Notes under the pieces: model-generated
Seen by the model: only the letters and a program-made list of their open reading frames with translations
The model's database searches: none
Told to the model about the DNA's origin: nothing
NCBI RefSeq assembly: GCF_900106535.1
Contig: NZ_FNOH01000021.1
Coordinates: 1 to 64,000, forward strand
Origin: Myxococcus xanthus
GTDB taxonomy: Bacteria > Myxococcota > Myxococcia > Myxococcales > Myxococcaceae
Direction of reading: 5' to 3'
DNA length: 64,000 nt
Program-made: the position numbers and the translations under genes
Shown: one piece after another, positions 22,254 to 32,164 of the stretch
Layout: the number at the start of each line of letters is the position of its first letter
Numbering within the stretch: the first letter of the stretch is position 1

Positions 22254-23006
22254 TCAGCGAGTCGATGCGGGCCGCAGCCTGGTGAGGCTCCGGCGGATGT
22301 TCTGCAGCAGGCCGCGCGGCGTCTGTCGCAGGAAGAAGTGATCCCCCAGGAACGTCTGGGTGGCGAACGGACCGGAGGTGAGCTGGCGCCACGCCTCCGT
22401 CGCGTCATCGGGCACGTAGTCGTCGAAGCCGCGGAAGGCGGAGAGCGGGCACGCCAGGATGGGGCCCGGCTTCCACGCGTAGCCCTCGCACACGGCGGTG
22501 TCCGCCAGCATGGTGGCGCGCATCAAAGTCAGCAGCTCTTCCGCCATCTCGCCCGACACGGCGCGTGACTCACCCAGGCGCCGGGCTTCGGACGCGTCGA
22601 TGTCATGGGTGGCCGTGGCCGGTGTGTGGGCCTGGAGCGTGTGCGGCGCCCGGTAGCTGGCGACGAAGAGGTGCAGCGGCGCCGGCAGCCCGCGCTCGCG
22701 CAGCGCCCGCGTCAGCTCGTATGCGAGCAGTGCGCCCATGCTGTGTCCGAAGAGGGCGTAGGGCTTGTCCGTGTGCTTGGCCAGCACGTCCACCAGGGGC
22801 GCGATGACGTCCGGCAGCGCGCGCAGGGGTGGCTCGCGCAGGCGGTTCTCCCGACCGGGGAGCTGCACCGGGCACACCTCGATGTCTTGTCCCAGCTCCG
22901 CCTGCCAGGTGCGGAACAGGGAGGCGCTGCCACCCGCGTGAGGCAGACAGAACAGCCGCACCCAGGACGCCGGTGCGGGGACGTGGAAGGCCAACCAATC
23001 CGTCAT
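22254..23006 (-). CDS. Type II thioesterase
   Basis: This 250-residue alpha/beta hydrolase resembles the editing thioesterases of PKS/NRPS systems. It shows the N-terminal FCLPHAGGSAS, the PLPG-type LPGRENR motif, the nucleophile Ser89 in GHSMG, Asp195 or Asp196 in FRGFDDYV and His223 in GDHFFL. It probably removes stalled or wrongly primed acyl groups from carrier domains; no integrated TE domain is seen in the window, so a role in release cannot be excluded. Its ATG overlaps the stop of the glycosyltransferase gene (ATGA), which implies translational coupling. Confidence 0.93.
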   Translation of the reverse strand: MTDWLAFHVPAPASWVRLFCLPHAGGSASLFRTWQAELGQDIEVCPVQLPGRENRLREPPLRALPDVIAPLVDVLAKHTDKPYALFGHSMGALLAYELTRALRERGLPAPLHLFVASYRAPHTLQAHTPATATHDIDASEARRLGESRAVSGEMAEELLTLMRATMLADTAVCEGYAWKPGPILACPLSAFRGFDDYVPDDATEAWRQLTSGPFATQTFLGDHFFLRQTPRGLLQNIRRSLTRLRPASTR

Positions 23007-24280
23007 GACCGCACCTCGCGTCCCTGTCCGCCAACGAGCTTCTGGTACACAGCGAGGTTGGCAGCCACCATGCGCGGCAGGCTGAACAGCTCCACCACGC
23101 GTTGCTGGCCGGCGAGCCCCATGCGCCGCGCCCGCTCGCGGTCCTCCAGCAGGTTGAGCTGCGCGGCAGCGAGCGACTCGACGTCCACTTCGCGCGGACC
23201 TCCCGGTGCGCCGGGGAGCACGGGGACCAGCAGGCCCGTCTTCTCGTGGTCGACGATTTCCGACGGGCCTCCGGAGCGCGTTGCCACCAGCGGTAGACCG
23301 GAGGCCATGGCCTCGATGGCCGTGTAGCCAAAGGGCTCGTAGAGCGAAGGCACCAGCGCCAGATCCGCGATTCGATGGAGCAGCCCGAGCTGCTGGCGTG
23401 GCAGTTTGCCCAGCAGCTTGATGCGGTGGCGCAGGTGCGCGTAGCGCTGGGTCAGCGTCTGCACCATCTGCGTGGACTCTCGCGAGTCGGTGCCACCGGC
23501 CAGGAGGAAGCGCACGTTGGGGCGCCGTTCGAGCACGCGCTCGGCGGCGGCGAAGATGGCGCTGATGCCCTTCATGGGATGGAGCCGACCCGTGTAGAGG
23601 ACGACCGGGTCATCCGGCGTGGCCACTGTGGCGCGCAGCCGGGCGTAGTCCTCCGGCGCGTGCGAGGGCTGGAGGAAGGGGCCCGCGTCCATGCCGCAGT
23701 GGATGGTGTGCAGCAGCGACGCCGGCATCCCATAGGTCTCCCGGATGAGCTCGCTCATGGAGTCGCTCACCGAGATGACGTTCGTCGACCCGTCGTAGAA
23801 GCTGCGCTCCTCCTCGAGAATCTCCGGGTCGGGCGTCTGTCCCCACCATCGCTCGGCGGGCTCGGAGATGTAGTGGCTGGTCCCCAGCACCGGCACACCG
23901 GTCTCATGGGCCAGCGCTCGCGCGGCGCGGTGGGTGTGCCACTGGTGGAAATGGATGAGGTCTGGCTTCTCCTCGTGGATGAGCTCGCGGCCTCGGTGAA
24001 TCAGGTCGTCGTTGAAGACGCGGATGCCGCCCACCAGGGAGAGCTTTCCCGCCTGGGAGAGGCTGCCGCGGCTGGGCGGCATCATGTGCACGGTGAGGTT
24101 GGGCTCGCGGAGCACGGCGGGCTCGCCGGGCGTGTACGCCAGGACGGTGACCTTGCACCCGCCGCGCGCCAGCCCGCGGGCCAGCTCGTAGACATAGGTG
24201 CCCACACCGCCGGCCACGTTCGGCGTGTACTCCATGGCCAGGAGGAGCGCCTTCAGGGGTGGGGAGATAGGAGGTGCCAT
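23003..24280 (-). CDS. GT4-family glycosyltransferase
   Basis: This 425-residue protein starts at ATG 24280, 34 bp after the stop of the PKS gene upstream; a longer in-frame reading would overlap that gene. It is a GT-B retaining glycosyltransferase: NVAGGVGTYVYELARGL near the N-terminus (acceptor side), YTGRLHPMKG (start of the donor domain) and EPFGYTAIEAMASGLP with the EX7E donor-binding motif, followed by SGGPSEIV. It has the usual length. The likely role is addition of a sugar to the PKS/NRPS product, since it sits within the biosynthetic operon and overlaps the thioesterase gene. Neither sugar nor acceptor can be read from sequence, and no sugar biosynthesis genes are in the window. Confidence 0.9.
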   Translation of the reverse strand: MAPPISPPLKALLLAMEYTPNVAGGVGTYVYELARGLARGGCKVTVLAYTPGEPAVLREPNLTVHMMPPSRGSLSQAGKLSLVGGIRVFNDDLIHRGRELIHEEKPDLIHFHQWHTHRAARALAHETGVPVLGTSHYISEPAERWWGQTPDPEILEEERSFYDGSTNVISVSDSMSELIRETYGMPASLLHTIHCGMDAGPFLQPSHAPEDYARLRATVATPDDPVVLYTGRLHPMKGISAIFAAAERVLERRPNVRFLLAGGTDSRESTQMVQTLTQRYAHLRHRIKLLGKLPRQQLGLLHRIADLALVPSLYEPFGYTAIEAMASGLPLVATRSGGPSEIVDHEKTGLLVPVLPGAPGGPREVDVESLAAAQLNLLEDRERARRMGLAGQQRVVELFSLPRMVAANLAVYQKLVGGQGREVRS

Positions 24281-24314
24281 TGGGCTGTCTCTCAAAAAGG
24301 GTGTGGACGCGCGG

Positions 24315-27300
24315 CTAACGGCTGGCCGCGCCCTCCTTGGCGGTGAGCTCGGCCAGGATTCGCAGCAGGGCCTCCACCTCCGGGTCATCATGGCCGGGGC
24401 TCTTGCGCTGCTCGGCTACCAGGGCCGCCAGTCGAGCCACCGTCGGCGCCTCGAACAGCGATTGCAACGGCACCGTGAAGCCGAAGGTGTCCCGCAGCCG
24501 TCCCACCACCGTGGTGGCCAGCAGCGAGTGTCCACCGAGCGCGAAGAAGTCGTCGTGGACGCCCACCGGCCGCACGCCCAACACGTCCTCCCAGATGCGC
24601 GCCACCACCTGCTGGTCCTCGGTGTCGGGAGCCACGTAGGCCACGGCCAATGCGGGGCGGGAGTAGCCCGCGGCGGGGGCCTCACCGGGCTCCTCCGTTT
24701 CGGGGACGCGCTCCGCGGACGGCGCGGCGGCCAGGGCGCGGTGCCCGTCGGGGGAGACCCAGTAGCGCTTGCGCTCGAAGGGGTAGGTGGGCAGCCCGAC
24801 GCGTTGGCGCCGTGCCTCGCCGTTGAAGGCTTCCCAGTCCACATCCACGCCGGACATCCAGAGCTGTCCCAGCGCGCCGAGCAGCACGGTCGTATCCGCC
24901 TGTCGCGTGTCCGGATGACGGAGCGAGGTCACCGTGGTGGGCGCCTGCCGGAGCGCGCCAGGCTGTGACGCGAAGGTGGTCAGCGTGCGGCCGGGGCCGA
25001 CCTCCAGGAGCACCTGCGCGGGTTGTAGCTGCGCGAGCCCCGCGGCGAAGCGGACTGGCTGACGCAGGTGGCGGGCCCAGTAGGCCGGGTCCTTCGCCTC
25101 GGCGGCCGTCACCCACGTGCCGGTGACGTTGGAGAGGAAGGGAATCTGCGGCGCGGACAGCTTCATCCGGCGCAGGCGCTCGGTGAAGGGCGCGACGATG
25201 GGGTCCATCATCGCCGAGTGGAACGCGTGCGAGGTGTGCAGGCGACGTGACTGGACGCCACGTGCGTCCAGCCGGGCCTTCAGCGCGTCCACGGCGTCGT
25301 CGGGGCCGGCGACCACCGTCATCGACGGCGCGTTCACCGCGGCCACGGACAGCCGCGCATCCAGCGACGACACCAGCTCCGCTTCCGACAGCGCGACGGA
25401 GAGCATTGCGCCCGGCGGCAGGTCCTGCATCAACTGGCCCCGTGCGGCCACCAGGGCTAGCGCGTCCGGCAAGGTGAAGACGCCCGCGAGGCACGCGGCC
25501 ACGTACTCACCGATACTGTGGCCCACCATGGCCTCGGGCCGCACGCCCCAGGACATCCACAGCCGCGCGAGCGCGTACTCGATGATGAAGAGGGCCGGCT
25601 GGGCCAACCGCGTCTGCTGCAACTGCCGCTGGGCTTCCTCGGCGCGGTCCGCGGCGGGGAAGAGGACCTCGCGCAGGTCCACCTTGAGGTGCGGGATGAG
25701 CCGGGTGGCGCAGTCGTCCACGTCCGCGCGGAACCCACGCTCGTTCTCGTACAAACCCTGCGCCATGCCCGCGTACTGCGCGCCCTGGCCAGGGAACATG
25801 AACACGGTGGGGCGGCTGGTGCGCTCCTCGGTGGCGGAGAGCTGCCGGCTGATGTCGCCCAGCGCCGTGAGCGTGTCCTCACGTCCCTGACAAACGATGG
25901 CGCGGCGGTGCGGGTGGCGCCGCCTGCCCACTTGGAGCGTGTACGCCACGTCCGCGGGCTCCAGGCCCTTGTTCGCGCGGAGGTGCTCCTCCAGCCGGGA
26001 GGCCTGCGCGGCGAGCGCCGTGGGTGTGCGCGCCGACAGGATCAGGAGTTGGTGCGAGCGCGTGGACGAAACCGGAGCGCGGGAGGGCGGCTCCTCCAGG
26101 ATGACATGGGCGTTGGTGCCGCCCATGCCGAAGCTGCTCACGCCGGCGCGCCGAGGCTCGCGGGCGGGTGCCTTCCACTCGCGCAGCTTCGTGTTGACGT
26201 AGAAGGGGCTCGCGTCCCAGGGGATGTTGGGGTTCGGCGTCTCGAAGTTGAGGCTGGGTGGCAGCTTGCGGTGCTTCAGCGCCAGCGCCGTCTTGATGAG
26301 GCCCGCCACGCCCGCCGCCGCGTCCAGGTGGCCCAGGTTGGGCTTGATGGAGCCCAGGGCGCAGGTGCGCGGTCCGGCGGCCTCGTCGCCGAAGGCGCGG
26401 ATGAGGGCCTGCACTTCGATGGGGTCTCCCAGCGCGGTGCCGGTGCCGTGCGCCTCCACGTAGCCGATGCTCCCGGCCGATACGCCCGCGCTGCCCAGGG
26501 CCTCGGAGATGACGGCGGCCTGGCCCTCGACGCCCGGCGCGGTGTAGCCCACACGCGCGGCGCCGTCGTTGTTCACCGCGGAGCCCTTGATGACCGCGTA
26601 GATGGGGCTGCCATCCGCCAGCGCATCTTCCAGGCGCCGCAGCGCCACCACGCCCGCGCCGCTGCCGAAGACGATGCCCTTGGCCTGCGCGTCGAAGGGG
26701 CGGCAGTGCCCGTCCGGCGACAGGATGCCGCCATCCACGTAGCGGTAGCCGCCCTGAATCTGGAGGTTGATGGACACGCCGCCCGCGAGCGCGAGGTCAC
26801 ACTCCTGGTTGAGCAGGCTCTGACAGGCGACGTGGACCGCGACCAGCGACGTGGAGCACGCGCTCTCGATGTTGAAGCTGGGGCCGCGCAGGTCCAGCTT
26901 GTAGGCGGCCCGCGTGGTGAGGAAGCTGCCCGCGTTGCCCAGGTTGAGCTGGAGCGGGTCCGCCGTGCGCATCAGCTCCGCGTTCCCCATGAGGTTGAGC
27001 AGCAGGTAGGTGCTCAGGGCCTGTCCGCCGAAGACACCCACCAACAGCTCGGGAGTCGGCGCGCCATGGCCCGCGTCCTCCAATGCCTCCAGCGCGCACT
27101 CCAGGAAGAGGCGTTGCTGCGGGTCCATGACCTCCGCTTCGCGCGGCGTGTAGCCGAAGAAGGCCGCGTCGAAGCCCGCAACGTCGTCCAGCCGTGAGGC
27201 CACCTTCACGAAGTGCGGATCCTTCAGCACCTCGGTGGGCAGGCCCGCCTTGAGGACTGCCTCGTCCGAAAGCGGCTCAATGGACTCCACGCCGTCGCAG

Positions 27301-27395
27301 AGGTTGCGCCACAGATCCTCCAGGCTGCGCGCGCCTGGGAAGCGCCCGGCCATGCCGGTGATTGCGATCTCCATCCCCGTGTTGCTGTCCGACAC
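24315..27395 (-). CDS. Type I PKS module, KS-AT-ACP
   Basis: This 1026-residue single-module PKS appears to start from GTG 27395, preceded by GAGGGGG; the ATG seven codons later is an alternative. The KS is complete (SACSTSL near residue 181, EAHGTGT, NLGHLDA). The AT has FPGQG (about 533), GHSIGE (about 622) and HAFHS, which predicts malonyl-CoA. No KR, DH or ER is present, so the beta-keto group stays. The ACP serine is in LGGHSL near 953, and the protein ends soon after with an ordinary acidic/Lys tail rather than the Arg-rich tail of its neighbour. It starts 18 bp after the stop of the upstream PKS, so the two modules are translated together. Confidence 0.94.
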   Translation of the reverse strand: MSDSNTGMEIAITGMAGRFPGARSLEDLWRNLCDGVESIEPLSDEAVLKAGLPTEVLKDPHFVKVASRLDDVAGFDAAFFGYTPREAEVMDPQQRLFLECALEALEDAGHGAPTPELLVGVFGGQALSTYLLLNLMGNAELMRTADPLQLNLGNAGSFLTTRAAYKLDLRGPSFNIESACSTSLVAVHVACQSLLNQECDLALAGGVSINLQIQGGYRYVDGGILSPDGHCRPFDAQAKGIVFGSGAGVVALRRLEDALADGSPIYAVIKGSAVNNDGAARVGYTAPGVEGQAAVISEALGSAGVSAGSIGYVEAHGTGTALGDPIEVQALIRAFGDEAAGPRTCALGSIKPNLGHLDAAAGVAGLIKTALALKHRKLPPSLNFETPNPNIPWDASPFYVNTKLREWKAPAREPRRAGVSSFGMGGTNAHVILEEPPSRAPVSSTRSHQLLILSARTPTALAAQASRLEEHLRANKGLEPADVAYTLQVGRRRHPHRRAIVCQGREDTLTALGDISRQLSATEERTSRPTVFMFPGQGAQYAGMAQGLYENERGFRADVDDCATRLIPHLKVDLREVLFPAADRAEEAQRQLQQTRLAQPALFIIEYALARLWMSWGVRPEAMVGHSIGEYVAACLAGVFTLPDALALVAARGQLMQDLPPGAMLSVALSEAELVSSLDARLSVAAVNAPSMTVVAGPDDAVDALKARLDARGVQSRRLHTSHAFHSAMMDPIVAPFTERLRRMKLSAPQIPFLSNVTGTWVTAAEAKDPAYWARHLRQPVRFAAGLAQLQPAQVLLEVGPGRTLTTFASQPGALRQAPTTVTSLRHPDTRQADTTVLLGALGQLWMSGVDVDWEAFNGEARRQRVGLPTYPFERKRYWVSPDGHRALAAAPSAERVPETEEPGEAPAAGYSRPALAVAYVAPDTEDQQVVARIWEDVLGVRPVGVHDDFFALGGHSLLATTVVGRLRDTFGFTVPLQSLFEAPTVARLAALVAEQRKSPGHDDPEVEALLRILAELTAKEGAASR

Positions 27396-27413
27396 GCTGT
27401 CCCCCTCTTGCGC

Positions 27414-30400
27414 TCAGTTCCCCGACTGGCGCCGCTGCTGGATGAGCTCCCGACGCCTGGCTCCGCGGCTTCGCCGGTCACTGGTGGTGGCCGACGCCTG
27501 TTCCTGCCCTCGGGTCAGCAGCCGGGCCATGGCGCTGAGCGTGGGGTTCTCGAAGAGCGACACCACCGGCAGGTCCTTGCCGAAGCGGCGCTTCACCTCG
27601 TTGATGACCTTCAGGCCAATCAGCGAGTTCCCACCGAGCTCGAAGAAGTTCTCGTGCAGCGCCACGCTCTCCACGCCCAGGAAGCGCTGCCAGATGTCCG
27701 CCAGCTCGCGCTCCGCCTCGTCCATGCTGGCGGGCGCCGCGCGCTCGGCCGCCGGCGCGGCGTCTGTCTCCATGGGGCCCATCAAGTCTTGGAGCAGCGA
27801 GGCGCTGCGCGCCATGGCCGCTCGGAGGTCCTCGGTGGACACCACGACGTGGGTGGGGGCCTGCGCCAACACGCGCTCGAAGACGTCCACGCCCTCGGCC
27901 GGTGTCAGGGCATGGGCCAGCATCGCCTCCCGCATCGGGTTGGCGCCGTCCGGCATCTGCGTCGTTACGGCCTGGCCCACCTCGCGCCAGGTATCCCAGG
28001 CCAGGGAGATGATCGGCACGTTCCCCGTCGCCGCGGCCTGGTGAGCGAAGGCATCCTGGAAGGCGCACGCGGCGCAGTGGTCAATCTGCCCGGGCTCCGC
28101 CGTGTAGGCGGTGCGAGACGAGCAGAGCACGAAGAAGTCCAAGGGCGTGTCGCGCAGCAGCGCGTGCAGGATCCAGGTGCCCGACACCTTGGGGCGCAGG
28201 ACGTCCTCCACGGCCTTCTGCGTGCGGAGCTGGGCCAGTCCGCCCGCGGGCACGCCGGCGGCGTGGATGACGCCGTGGAGTTCGCCAAAGGCCTGTCGCG
28301 CCTGGCGCAGCACCTCGGCCATCTGCTCGGCGTCGCCCACGTCCGCCGGGAGGACCAGGACCTCGGAGCCGAGGGCCTCTAGCGCCAGCACCTGGCGAAT
28401 GCGCTGACTCACCCGGTCCTGCTCACCGTGCTCGGTGATCCAGGTGTCCCAGGTGTCACGTTCCGGCAGGGCATTGCGGCCCACCAGCACCAGCCGGGCC
28501 TGGACCTGCCGCGCGAGCGACTCCGCCAGCACCAGGCCGATGCCACCCAGTCCGCCGGTGATGAGGTACGTGCCTCGCGGACGCAGGCGCGACGGCGCAT
28601 CCGCGGCGGGCGCGGAGATGCGTACCTGCTCGAACGACTGTTCCCAGCGGCTCGGGCCCCGGAGCGCCACGGCGCCGTTGGAGGAACCCGTGGCCAGCTC
28701 ACCCACCATCCGCGCCACCAGGGCCTGGAGCGTCTTGCTACAGCGTGGGGCCTCCACGTCGATCGACCGACATGACAGGCCCGGCACCTCGTGCGGCAGC
28801 ACGCGGCAGGCACCCAGGAGCGTGGCCTTCTCCGGGGCCAGCACCTCATGTCCGGTGACGGCCTGCACGCCGCTGGAGACCACCGTCATTTGCACGGGCC
28901 CGGACGCGCTCTGGCCAGCCAGGGCCTGTGAGAGGAAGAGCAGGCTGAAGAAGCCGGTGCGCTGGGCGTGCTCCAGGCCCGCCAGTCCTTCTCCCGCGGA
29001 GTCCACGCTCCACAGGTGGACGATGCGCTCGGGCCGGCAGGAGTCCTCGGCGAGCGCATTCAGCAGCGCCGCGTAGGTCTCCGGGCGGGTTGGGTCCACT
29101 TCGAAGACGCCGTCATCCACGCGGCGGAAGTCGGAGCCCTGCGATACCCGGGTGACCCGGCCGCCGCTCTCCGCCAGCCGTGTCGCCAAGGCGTCTCCCA
29201 GCCCGCCGGTGTCGGTGAAGACGAGCCAGTTCTGGGGCGCGGCGGTGGTCGCGCGCGGTGCGAGCGTGCGCTTCCAGGATGGCAGATAGAACCAGTCCGC
29301 CGCGTCCTTGCGCCGGGCGAGCGAGACGTCGCTGGCGATCGCGATACCGGCTGCATTCGGCTCCAGCCAGTGCCGCTTGCGATCGAAGGGGTAGGTGGGC
29401 AGCACCACGCGCCGGCGCTGCTCTCCGGCTTGGAGACGCCGCCAGTCCATGGGCACACCCGCCGCCCAGAGCCGGCCCAGCGTGGTGAGGACGAAGCGCA
29501 TGTCGGAGCCGGGCTCACGAGGCGCCCGCATTGACGTGAGCACCACGGTGGGCTGGCCACGCTCCACCTGCAGGCGCGCGAGCGAGCCCAGCGTCCGCCC
29601 AGGACCGACCTCCAGCAGCACGCGCGACGGGTTCTCCAGCAGGCAACGCACGCCCGGACCGAAGCGCACCGTCTGCCGCAGGTGGCGCACCCAGTACCTC
29701 GGGTCGGTGGCCTCCTCCTCGGTCACCCATGTCCCCGTGACGCCAGAGACGAAGGGCTGCGTCGGCGTCTGGAGCTTCAGCCGCCCGACGAAGGCCGCGA
29801 ACGCCGGCAGGATGGAGTCGATGAGGTGGGAGTGCGCGGCCACGTCGATGTGGACGCGGCGGTGCTCGATGCCTCGCGTCGCCAGGTCGGCGGAGAGCGC
29901 ATCCACCGAGGCGGTGTCGCCGGCCACCACGCATTGCGACGGTCCGTTGACGGCGGCCAGGGACAGGTGCTCGCCCAGCATCGGCAGCAGCTCCTGTTCG
30001 GACAGGGCCACGCTCACCATCGCGCCGGAGGGAAGCTGCTCGAAGAGGCGGCCACGCTCGGCCACCAACGCCAGCGCGTCCTCCAGCGAGAAGACACCCG
30101 CGAGGCAGGCGGCCACGTACTCGCCCATGCTGTGGCCAATCATCGCCTCGGGCCGGATGCCCCAGGACTCCCACAGCCTGGCCAGCGCGTACTCCACCGT
30201 GAAGAGCGCGGGCAGGCCCACGGAGGGACGAGGAAGGGGCGCGCCTGCGTCCGCGTCGCCCGCCGGGTACAGCACCGTGCGAAGCGACGGTCCGCCGCGG
30301 CGCTGGAAGCTGGCGGCGCACGCGTCGAAGGCTTCGCGGAAGGCGGGCTCCTTCTCGTACAGCTCCTGCCCCATGCGCAGGTGCTGCGCGCCACCGCCGG

Positions 30401-32018
30401 GGAAGAGGAACACGACAGAACGGCCACCGTCCTTGGCCACGTCCGTGAACACGCGCTCGGGGTTCATCTCGGACAGCACCGTGGCCGCGTCCTCGCCACT
30501 CTCGCAGACCACGACGCGCCGGTGCGGGAAGGCCTTGCGGCCAATCTGGAGGGTGTAGGCCACGTCCGCCAGGGACTGCTCGGGGCGCGCCTCCAGGTGC
30601 GTGCCCAGGTTCTGGGTGAGCGCGTCGAGCGCGGCCGGCTTCTTCGCGGAGAGCACCAGCAATTGCCAGGGCCGCGACGGACCGGAGGGCGCTGGGGGCG
30701 GCGGCGCTTCCAGCAGTGCGTGGGCGTTGGTGCCACCAATGCCGAAGGAACTCACGCCCGCGCGGCGCCGGTGGTCATGCGGCTGCCAGTCCCGCAACGC
30801 GGCATTCACGAAGAAGGGGCTGCGCGCCCAATCGATGTTCGGGTTGGGCGTGCGGCAGTGGAGGGTGGGGGGGATGCGTCCGTGCTCCACCGCCAGGGCC
30901 GTCTTGATGAGCCCTGCTACGCCGGCCGCCGCGTCCAGGTGGCCGATGTTCGACTTGACCGACCCGAGCGCGCAGAAGCTGGTGGCCTCGGTGCCGGCGC
31001 GGAAGGCGCTCGTCAGCGCGGAGACCTCGACCGGATCTCCCAGCAGGGTGCCGGTGCCGTGCGTCTCCACGTAACCCACGGTGTCCGGCGTCACGCCCGC
31101 CAGGGCGTGGGTGCGGGCGATGACCTCCGCCTGTCCCTCGGCGCTGGGCGCGGTGTAGCCGAGCTTCGAGGCACCGTCGTTGTTGATGGCGGAGGCCCGG
31201 ATGACGGCGTGGATGTGGCTGCCGTCCGCGAGCGCGTCATCCAGCCGCTTGAGCACCACCACGCCCACGCCGCTGCCGAAGAGCGTTCCCTGGGCCTGTG
31301 CATCGAAGGGACGGCAGTGACCGTCCGGCGACGCGATGCCGCCGGGCTGGTGCACGTAGCCCGTGCGCTGGGGCACGTCCACGGACACGCCGCCCGCGAT
31401 GGCCACGTCACACTGGAAGCCCATCAGTGACTGGCAGGCCAGGTGGGTGGCGACCAGCGACGTGGAGCAACCCGTCTGGACATCCAGGCTGGGGCCCTTG
31501 AGGTCCAGGTGGTACGCCAGCCGCGTGGCGAGGAAGTCCTTGTCGTTGCCAATCATCACCTGGAAGCTGTCGCTCGACTCGAGCAGCTCCGGGTGCGTGC
31601 GCAGGTTGAAGAGCAGGTACGTGCTCAGGCTCGTGCCCGCGAAGACGCCCACCGAGCGCGACTCCGTATCCAGTCCGTGGCCCGCGCGCTCGATGGCCTC
31701 CCACGCGCACTCCAAGAAGATGCGGTGCTGCGGATCCATCAGCGCCGCCTCGCGCGGCGAATAGCCGAAGAAGCTCGCGTCGAACGCGTCCACCTGGTCC
31801 AGCACGGCTCCGGCGCGCACGAAGCCCGGCTGTCGCAGGCGCTCCTCGGGAACGCCGCGTGCCTTCAGTTCGTCGTCGGTGAAGAAGCGGATGCCTTCCA
31901 CACCCTCGCAGAGGTTCCGCCAGAAGGTCTCCACGTCGGGGGAGCCCGGGAAGCGGCCCGCCATTCCGACGATGGCAATGGCCAGATCGTCGCCTTCACT
32001 CAGGTTGTCTTCGCTCAT
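27414..32018 (-). CDS. Type I PKS module, KS-AT-KR(inactive)-ACP
   Basis: This single-module PKS has 1534 residues from ATG 32018; an in-frame GTG at 32036 would add six, and neither start has a clear ribosome binding site. The KS is complete (TGCSTSL near residue 184, ETHGTGT, NIGHLDA). The AT shows FPGGG (about 539), GHSMGE and VAAHS, the atypical subclass shared with the two other KR-containing modules. The KR keeps TGGLGGIG (about 1156) and the catalytic Ser, but the catalytic Tyr is His and the following Asn is Cys (DHCAACAF about 1314), so reduction is unlikely. The ACP serine is in LGGNSL near 1462. The C-terminus is a basic tail (RRRELIQQRRQ). Confidence 0.94.
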   Translation of the reverse strand: MSEDNLSEGDDLAIAIVGMAGRFPGSPDVETFWRNLCEGVEGIRFFTDDELKARGVPEERLRQPGFVRAGAVLDQVDAFDASFFGYSPREAALMDPQHRIFLECAWEAIERAGHGLDTESRSVGVFAGTSLSTYLLFNLRTHPELLESSDSFQVMIGNDKDFLATRLAYHLDLKGPSLDVQTGCSTSLVATHLACQSLMGFQCDVAIAGGVSVDVPQRTGYVHQPGGIASPDGHCRPFDAQAQGTLFGSGVGVVVLKRLDDALADGSHIHAVIRASAINNDGASKLGYTAPSAEGQAEVIARTHALAGVTPDTVGYVETHGTGTLLGDPVEVSALTSAFRAGTEATSFCALGSVKSNIGHLDAAAGVAGLIKTALAVEHGRIPPTLHCRTPNPNIDWARSPFFVNAALRDWQPHDHRRRAGVSSFGIGGTNAHALLEAPPPPAPSGPSRPWQLLVLSAKKPAALDALTQNLGTHLEARPEQSLADVAYTLQIGRKAFPHRRVVVCESGEDAATVLSEMNPERVFTDVAKDGGRSVVFLFPGGGAQHLRMGQELYEKEPAFREAFDACAASFQRRGGPSLRTVLYPAGDADAGAPLPRPSVGLPALFTVEYALARLWESWGIRPEAMIGHSMGEYVAACLAGVFSLEDALALVAERGRLFEQLPSGAMVSVALSEQELLPMLGEHLSLAAVNGPSQCVVAGDTASVDALSADLATRGIEHRRVHIDVAAHSHLIDSILPAFAAFVGRLKLQTPTQPFVSGVTGTWVTEEEATDPRYWVRHLRQTVRFGPGVRCLLENPSRVLLEVGPGRTLGSLARLQVERGQPTVVLTSMRAPREPGSDMRFVLTTLGRLWAAGVPMDWRRLQAGEQRRRVVLPTYPFDRKRHWLEPNAAGIAIASDVSLARRKDAADWFYLPSWKRTLAPRATTAAPQNWLVFTDTGGLGDALATRLAESGGRVTRVSQGSDFRRVDDGVFEVDPTRPETYAALLNALAEDSCRPERIVHLWSVDSAGEGLAGLEHAQRTGFFSLLFLSQALAGQSASGPVQMTVVSSGVQAVTGHEVLAPEKATLLGACRVLPHEVPGLSCRSIDVEAPRCSKTLQALVARMVGELATGSSNGAVALRGPSRWEQSFEQVRISAPAADAPSRLRPRGTYLITGGLGGIGLVLAESLARQVQARLVLVGRNALPERDTWDTWITEHGEQDRVSQRIRQVLALEALGSEVLVLPADVGDAEQMAEVLRQARQAFGELHGVIHAAGVPAGGLAQLRTQKAVEDVLRPKVSGTWILHALLRDTPLDFFVLCSSRTAYTAEPGQIDHCAACAFQDAFAHQAAATGNVPIISLAWDTWREVGQAVTTQMPDGANPMREAMLAHALTPAEGVDVFERVLAQAPTHVVVSTEDLRAAMARSASLLQDLMGPMETDAAPAAERAAPASMDEAERELADIWQRFLGVESVALHENFFELGGNSLIGLKVINEVKRRFGKDLPVVSLFENPTLSAMARLLTRGQEQASATTSDRRSRGARRRELIQQRRQSGN

Positions 32019-32164
32019 GGCTGTCGACGAACTCACGTTCAGGAAGCGAGGTGGGGTAGCGGTCCGGTGGCACCACGCACACTCCCCACGGAGCCCTCAT
32101 GCCGCGGGGCTCAGGGCGGTGACCGTGACGCGGGGCAGGGCTCCGCGTTGCGCGGAGGCGAGGC

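Noticed and set aside
32091-32112. GAGCCC...GGGCTC hairpin between the luciferase-like monooxygenase gene and the PKS gene
   Set aside because: The 6-bp stem has a 10-nt loop and no T-run, and a terminator here would split what looks like one operon. Such short GC hairpins are common by chance in this composition.
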